DNA from: Flavobacteriia bacterium
GTDB taxonomy: Bacteria; Bacteroidota; Bacteroidia; Flavobacteriales_D; Crocinitomicaceae
NCBI GenBank assembly: GCA_947455515.1
Contig: CANGOF010000009.1
Location: forward strand, 1-48,225
Length of the DNA stretch: 48,225 bases
Direction of reading: 5' to 3'
The position numbers were made by a program, and so were the translations under genes. The first letter of the stretch is position 1. Every line of letters begins with the position of its first letter. Below are positions 45,001 to 48,225 of this stretch, one piece after another. Below the pieces are notes generated by a model, which saw only the letters and a list, made by a program, of their open reading frames with translations, was not told the origin of the DNA and ran no database searches.

Positions 45001-48000
45001 GATAATAGTACCTGAACCTGAATTTGCTCCCGTAACATTAGGTGATTGTGTTGCGGTCCAACTAAAAGTTGTATTTGGTGTTGTACTTGATAATGTTACA
45101 TCCGTTGCAGTACCTTTACAAACGGTTGTTGATCCAATTATGCTATTTACTATTGGTAAAGGATTAACTTTTAACGTATAGGTAGTACTTGTATAGCAAC
45201 CTGCAAGATCCGGTTTAAAAGTGTAGGTAGTTGTTACTTTAATATTCATTGCAGGTGTCCATTTACCTGTTGAACCTTCTAAAGATGTAGTAGGCAAAGA
45301 ATAAATCTCATCTTCGCAGATTGCTGTTTTTGCATTAAAAGATGGTGCTACATTATTTCCAATATTAGTGGTAATAATATTAGAGATTGCTGTTAGTGGT
45401 GAAGCACAAGCAGAATTAGAAGTCATTAGAACAGACACTTTGTCCCCATCTACTAATGTTGATTTTGTATAGGTAGTTGAATTTTCGCCAAACACATCTA
45501 CTCCATTCAACTTCCATTGATAAGTTGGTGCAGCACCTCCATTTGTAGGCTGAGCAGTAAATGTTACATTAGTACCTAAACAAATAATATTATCCGCATC
45601 AGAAGATATAATACTTACCGCAGGTGTTAACATATCATCTACAACAATTTGACCTACAACTGAATCATTGCCACATCCTCCAGTTGCTTTAATAACATAG
45701 TTAAAATTACCTTTTTGATTCGGTGTTCCTGAAATTGTTATTTTATTTCCTATAATTATTGCATTTACTCCTGTTGGTAAATTTTTTGCATTTACTCCGA
45801 CCGCATCCGTAATAATATATTCAACTGGGTTTATTGCAGTATTTATACATACAGATTGTGTATCTGATTTCACAGCTGAAGACAGGCTAATTGTATAATC
45901 TTTACTTACAATTATCGATTTACTATCACTCACATCACTACAGCCACCTGTTCCCGTAATAGTATATATAATATCCGCATTCCCAGGTATAAATGTTGTA
46001 ACAACACCAGTAGTTGCATTTACTGAAGCGACAGCAGGATTAGTTGAGGACCATGTCCCTCCTGTAACTGTTGAACTATACGTTGTATTTATCCCCGGGC
46101 ATATTGGATTCGATCCACTTAACACTCCTGTTTTTGGCAATGGTGTAACAACCACATCTACTGTAGATACGGTACTTGAGCATCCTAAATAAGTTTGAAC
46201 AACCGAATAAGTACCGGTCATATTCGGAGTTGCAGATATACTTACTGTTGGATTTTGCGTAGTTGCAGAAAAACTATTAGGTCCAGACCAACTATAAGTC
46301 GCACCTATTCCAGGATTATCTGATGATAAGCTTAATTTTTGCCCTTCACAAATAGCGGTTGTTCCCCCTGCATTTGGAATTGGAGCTGTTGGATCTGTTA
46401 AAGAAACAGGACCAACTACCGTATTTGAAGTACAACCTGAGAGTACTACGCTAAAGCTTTTATAATCACCAGCTGCTAAACCTGATAGTTTGATAATTCC
46501 TGCCCCATTACTTGTCAACACATTAGTTAATAGTGTATTATTCTTTTTGTAATTTAAAGTATATAAAGTATTCAATTGCAAACCTGTTAATTCAATACTT
46601 CCATCTGTTCCTAAACAAGTGCTCGGAGAAACTACATTTCCTAATGAAATAGTTGGTTTTGAGTTTACTATGATAGTTAAACTTGCAGTTGAAGCGCATT
46701 GACCTGCCGTTGGTGTAAATGTATAAGGTGTTGTTGCTAAATTATTTAAAGCTGGAAACCATGTTCCTGTAAATCCATTGTCTGATGTGGTATTCAAAGC
46801 TGGAATTGTCGCTCCATAACAAACCGGTGCAACAGCCGTAAAAGTAGGTGCAGCTTTTGGATTTACAGTAACGGTTGCAAAAGTTGTATCACTTGGACAA
46901 TTAGAATATACTATCGAAAATGCATCTAAAAAGTTACCAACTCCTGACCCTCCTGTAGAACTTATCGAGTTAAATTTGATTCGATAATTTGAATCGCCAT
47001 TAGTTGGGAACGTATAATCTATGGTATGAAAAGACCAGTTTGTATTCCCTGTAGAAATTGTACCTATATTTTCATAAGGTCCATTCACTGGTCCAACTTC
47101 TACGCTCATTACATCCGTTCCATTTCTACCTCTGTGAGCAAAGGATATTTTAGCAGAATTACCCTCCGTTACTTTAAAATCTTGATATAAAGTAGCTACC
47201 TCATTCGCATTCAATTCAATAAATTGGGTACCACTGTAAGCTGGTACACCTAAAAATCCATTAGCCCAAACTTCTATCATTCCATCCGATGCAGTTGTTT
47301 TCCAACATGGAACTGAAGATTGATTTACAATAGCATAAGAATTCGCTGGAGCTAACTTAACATCTTCAAAATCGATATTACACAATAAGTCAGGGGCTAA
47401 AGAATATAACACATAATATTTTGTCGTCGCATTTGGTGACACAGATATCGATTGTGTTGTTTCACCAGTACTCCATTTGTATTTACCACCTGAAACTAAT
47501 GGAGTCGCAGTGAGTGTTGTTGTACTTCCTGTACAAATCGTTGGACTATTTACAGAAACGGATGGAGGTGTATTCACTACGATATTCATCAATTTTGTTG
47601 TTGCGCACTGACCCGAAGTTGGAGTAAAAGTATATAATGTTGTTTTTTTATTATCCAATGCTGGTGACCAAGTTCCTGAAAATGCATTCAATGAATTTAT
47701 TGGTAATGCACTTAAGGCATCTCCTGAACAAATTGAGTGAACAGCTGAAAATGTCGGAATTATTTTTGGTGTTACTATAATTTTACCAGTCACTTTTTCT
47801 CCAGCACATGTACCACCTGTTAATGTTATATTGTAATTAAAAGTACCGGTTACTGTAGGTGTACCAAATATAGTTATTGTATCATTAGACCAAGTTGCAC
47901 TTACACCTGTTGGTAAACCATTCGTACCAGAAACAGCATTATTAGAAATACCAGTTGCAACATTGGTTTTATAAGAAATCTTAGTTATTGAACTATTCGT

Positions 48001-48225
48001 ACAAATTGTTTGATTATTGGTACCAACAGCAGAGGTAAGGTTTGCACCACACGCAGTACAGATATTAACTGTCATCATTACATTATTACCATTCGCTGTA
48101 GCAGTTGTTTGACAGGTATTGTTTGCTGTCATCACAACCGTAACAACATCCCCATTAACCAAACTTGCATTCGTATACGTAGTTCCGCCTGTTCCTACAT
48201 CCGATCCATTCAATTTCCATTGGTA
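42052..48225 (-). CDS. Giant Ig-like repeat surface protein with T9SS type B sorting domain, 5' end cut
   Basis: At least 2057 residues are visible, and the frame is open to the right window edge, which begins YQWKLNG. The protein is a chain of Ig/PKD-like modules of 60-90 residues, several with recurring motifs (YQWK..., TFTAV.P.C...GTW.PAL). An extra beta-sandwich domain is inserted at 46921-47376. The C-terminus is a gliding motility-type CHU_C/T9SS type B sorting domain (42055-42333, with IPHILTPDGDGKND and VFNRWGSKVY). It is thus expected to be secreted by the T9SS and placed on the surface, as are SprB-like adhesins. PorE-like follows it. Its ligand is unknown. Confidence 0.9.
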   Translation of the reverse strand, partial: YQWKLNGSDVGTGGTTYTNASLVNGDVVTVVMTANNTCQTTATANGNNVMMTVNICTACGANLTSAVGTNNQTICTNSSITKISYKTNVATGISNNAVSGTNGLPTGVSATWSNDTITIFGTPTVTGTFNYNITLTGGTCAGEKVTGKIIVTPKIIPTFSAVHSICSGDALSALPINSLNAFSGTWSPALDNKKTTLYTFTPTSGQCATTKLMNIVVNTPPSVSVNSPTICTGSTTTLTATPLVSGGKYKWSTGETTQSISVSPNATTKYYVLYSLAPDLLCNIDFEDVKLAPANSYAIVNQSSVPCWKTTASDGMIEVWANGFLGVPAYSGTQFIELNANEVATLYQDFKVTEGNSAKISFAHRGRNGTDVMSVEVGPVNGPYENIGTISTGNTNWSFHTIDYTFPTNGDSNYRIKFNSISSTGGSGVGNFLDAFSIVYSNCPSDTTFATVTVNPKAAPTFTAVAPVCYGATIPALNTTSDNGFTGTWFPALNNLATTPYTFTPTAGQCASTASLTIIVNSKPTISLGNVVSPSTCLGTDGSIELTGLQLNTLYTLNYKKNNTLLTNVLTSNGAGIIKLSGLAAGDYKSFSVVLSGCTSNTVVGPVSLTDPTAPIPNAGGTTAICEGQKLSLSSDNPGIGATYSWSGPNSFSATTQNPTVSISATPNMTGTYSVVQTYLGCSSTVSTVDVVVTPLPKTGVLSGSNPICPGINTTYSSTVTGGTWSSTNPAVASVNATTGVVTTFIPGNADIIYTITGTGGCSDVSDSKSIIVSKDYTISLSSAVKSDTQSVCINTAINPVEYIITDAVGVNAKNLPTGVNAIIIGNKITISGTPNQKGNFNYVIKATGGCGNDSVVGQIVVDDMLTPAVSIISSDADNIICLGTNVTFTAQPTNGGAAPTYQWKLNGVDVFGENSTTYTKSTLVDGDKVSVLMTSNSACASPLTAISNIITTNIGNNVAPSFNAKTAICEDEIYSLPTTSLEGSTGKWTPAMNIKVTTTYTFKPDLAGCYTSTTYTLKVNPLPIVNSIIGSTTVCKGTATDVTLSSTTPNTTFSWTATQSPNVTGANSGSGTIIAQVLSLTGNTTGNADYIITPKAGLCVGNTKTVSLTVNPSITPSVSILVTNMTMNATKDTVTLCPDDNVIFKATPVNPGTTPVYQWKVNNVNVGTNSATYSSGKIKDKDIISVSMTSNQLCASPVTVTSNIIHAVVRANPLKIIAGSTNSCNGSDGSITMKGDGVGDFSWKLGTVLVNDSLNVTISTQPNNPFVINKLAKGTYTVFFDNHTCIYKYPATVEEPTTPLAPSSITLSKPAPICKGDSVLLTAVYDEDPPSSYIWVKDGSDTLKAKTQSIWVKSAGDYASTIIMNGCLSDPLDTNVTFIDQPANLVTTKVTQPNCTIATGSIDLGNLPNGNWKVSTTPALGLPISGSTGIYTLTNLTPGTTYAIRVQNSNGCFSDTILRKINPKLTPPTAPKFTNPVQPNCTVDTGSVNLSGLPTSNWKVTSTPITKTYTGNTSTLYVTGLKANTSYTFVVTDVNGCSSTPSNVVKIDPFYGKPSKPSVQNPQTFCSNSKPTVAKLDYGNVTSPIWYKDTLLATKYNTSDVLVNNGKYYLSETVKGCESYRVLVTAKLNNGPTLQNVTPVTFCTSDKKSIKDLQSKIGTNATLAIYNGLVGGVQLPITDTLAAKTYYYEADSASCTSLTRQSVIVLLNDGTLPTFNTTNPTVCASKNMTFGDLSKELGSTTGLLWYATNHGGVGNVASDKVSYPPMKQTYYVAYKPQPNSCESKDRIKVTVTLLLAPADVTLKEHFYEPCTDAKETVANLPTAPYLPNTIAWFADPNSINPLKSSDPLYSSKYYAAAYNIDVTSGKKCYSTTRDAVDVHLYTVAFIAHPENTICEKATGVITIVDKEVHGYAPYTYVFKDPNGIVVGNTAKTEKLKEGDYTIEVTDAKNCKHSITEHVGCTIKDIPHILTPDGDGKNDTWIIRYYEKYPTVQVTVFNRWGSKVYTSEIPYMDNWDGKASEDINTIGNGYLPAGTYFYMIDKGNGEAIESGYIELVK
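42055..42333 (-). other. T9SS type B C-terminal sorting domain (within the giant CDS)
   Basis: These are the last 93 residues of the giant protein. They carry the CHU_C/gliding-motility signature: TPDGDGKNDTW, then VFNRWGSKVYTS, NWDGK, LPAGTYFYMID and the terminal IELVK. It is the export and attachment signal. Confidence 0.9.
44620..44760 (-). repeat. YQWK module, copy 3 (in the giant CDS)
   Basis: This copy reads PVYQWKVNNVNVG...YSSGKIKDKDIISVSMTSNQLCASPV. It resembles the module at the window edge and the copy at 45390-45540, but the DNA is diverged, so the repeats are old. Confidence 0.6.
45165..45350 (-). repeat. TFNA/GTW module, copy 3 (in the giant CDS)
   Basis: PSFNAKTAICEDEIYSL... 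then GKWTPAMN and TYTFKPDLAGC. It is the third copy of the roughly 60-residue module also at 46669-46850 and 47577-47760. Confidence 0.6.
45390..45540 (-). repeat. YQWK module, copy 2 (in the giant CDS)
   Basis: TYQWKLNGVDVFGENSTTYT, then LVDGDKVSVLMTSNSAC. It shares its start with the copy at the right window edge. Confidence 0.6.
46669..46850 (-). repeat. TFTA/GTW module, copy 2 (in the giant CDS)
   Basis: PTFTAVAPVCYGATIPAL, then FTGTWFPALNN and TPYTFTPTAGQCAS. It is the nearest relative of the copy at 47577-47760. Confidence 0.6.
46921..47376 (-). other. Inserted beta-sandwich (carbohydrate-binding-like) domain in the giant protein
   Basis: About 150 residues with IDFEDVKLAPANSY, VPCWKTTASDGMIEVWANG, GTQFIELNANEVATLYQDF and a final FLDAFSIVY. 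The pattern resembles jelly-roll/DUF642-like or galactose-binding folds. It interrupts an Ig-like module, whose last strand continues as CPSDTTFATVTVNP. Confidence 0.55.
47577..47760 (-). repeat. TFSA/GTW module, copy 1 (in the giant CDS)
   Basis: PTFSAVHSICSGDALSALPI, then FSGTWSPALDN and LYTFTPTSGQCATT. It is a 60-residue Ig-like module found three times in the visible part of the gene. Confidence 0.6.

Noticed and set aside
42052-48225. Possible tandem DNA repeats in the giant gene
   Set aside because: The repetition is clear in protein modules, but the DNA copies are diverged and are not exact tandem repeats or CRISPR units.
1-48225. Transposase, integrase, phage, toxin-antitoxin, restriction or CRISPR-Cas genes
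   Set aside because: None of the open frames carries such motifs. The window reads as chromosomal core and accessory metabolism.

Overview
The window is AT-rich DNA from a member of the Bacteroidota, most likely a Flavobacteriia-type organism. The signs are a C-terminal gliding/T9SS type B sorting domain on a giant surface protein, many short lipoproteins and beta-barrel proteins with '...FAQ'-type signal peptides, Bacteroidota-only families (DUF2490, DUF3127, DUF4296, DUF6999) and several copies of the TAnnTTTG -7 promoter box typical of the phylum. I cannot fix the genus from sequence alone. No rRNA, tRNA, CRISPR array, transposase or prophage gene is visible. Both window edges cut a gene: dabA at the left and the giant adhesin-like gene at the right.

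Positions 1-16505 (all + strand): an inorganic-carbon and metal-transport island. dabA-dabB encode an energy-coupled CO2/bicarbonate uptake pair. They are followed by a SulP anion transporter, a porin, a small cytochrome c-like lipoprotein, a complete heavy-metal RND efflux system (adaptor, pump, outer-membrane channel), a barrel protein, a small acidic protein, and a second SulP transporter fused to a beta-carbonic anhydrase. An intergenic inverted-repeat element and an intrinsic terminator punctuate the run.

Positions 16506-24020: a GC-rich palindrome separates the island from a convergent ABC-F ATPase and an HTH regulator (- strand). Divergent from the regulator, across an intergenic region full of inverted repeats, is a + strand unit of outer-membrane protein, fatty-acid hydroxylase/sterol desaturase-family enzyme, a StlD/DarB-like ketosynthase fused to a haem-oxygenase-like diiron domain, and a DUF6999 protein. 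I infer an uncharacterised lipid or polyketide pathway. This is the most interesting candidate system in the window.

Positions 24021-38408: a TraB/GumN protein; a tight four-gene run (PepSY-like, DUF2490, DUF421, deoC); a decayed Rieske-like lipoprotein; a lysine-rich lipoprotein; metK; an Nfu iron-sulfur carrier; glycosyltransferases; an M1 aminopeptidase; polyprenol-phosphate mannosyltransferase-pyrC-DUF4296; ruvC; and a flippase-like/GT2 pair.

Positions 38409-48225 (all - strand): a flavin reductase with an SSB-tailed DUF3127 protein, then a PorE-like OmpA-family T9SS protein downstream of a giant (more than 2050 residues) modular Ig-like surface protein with a T9SS type B sorting domain.
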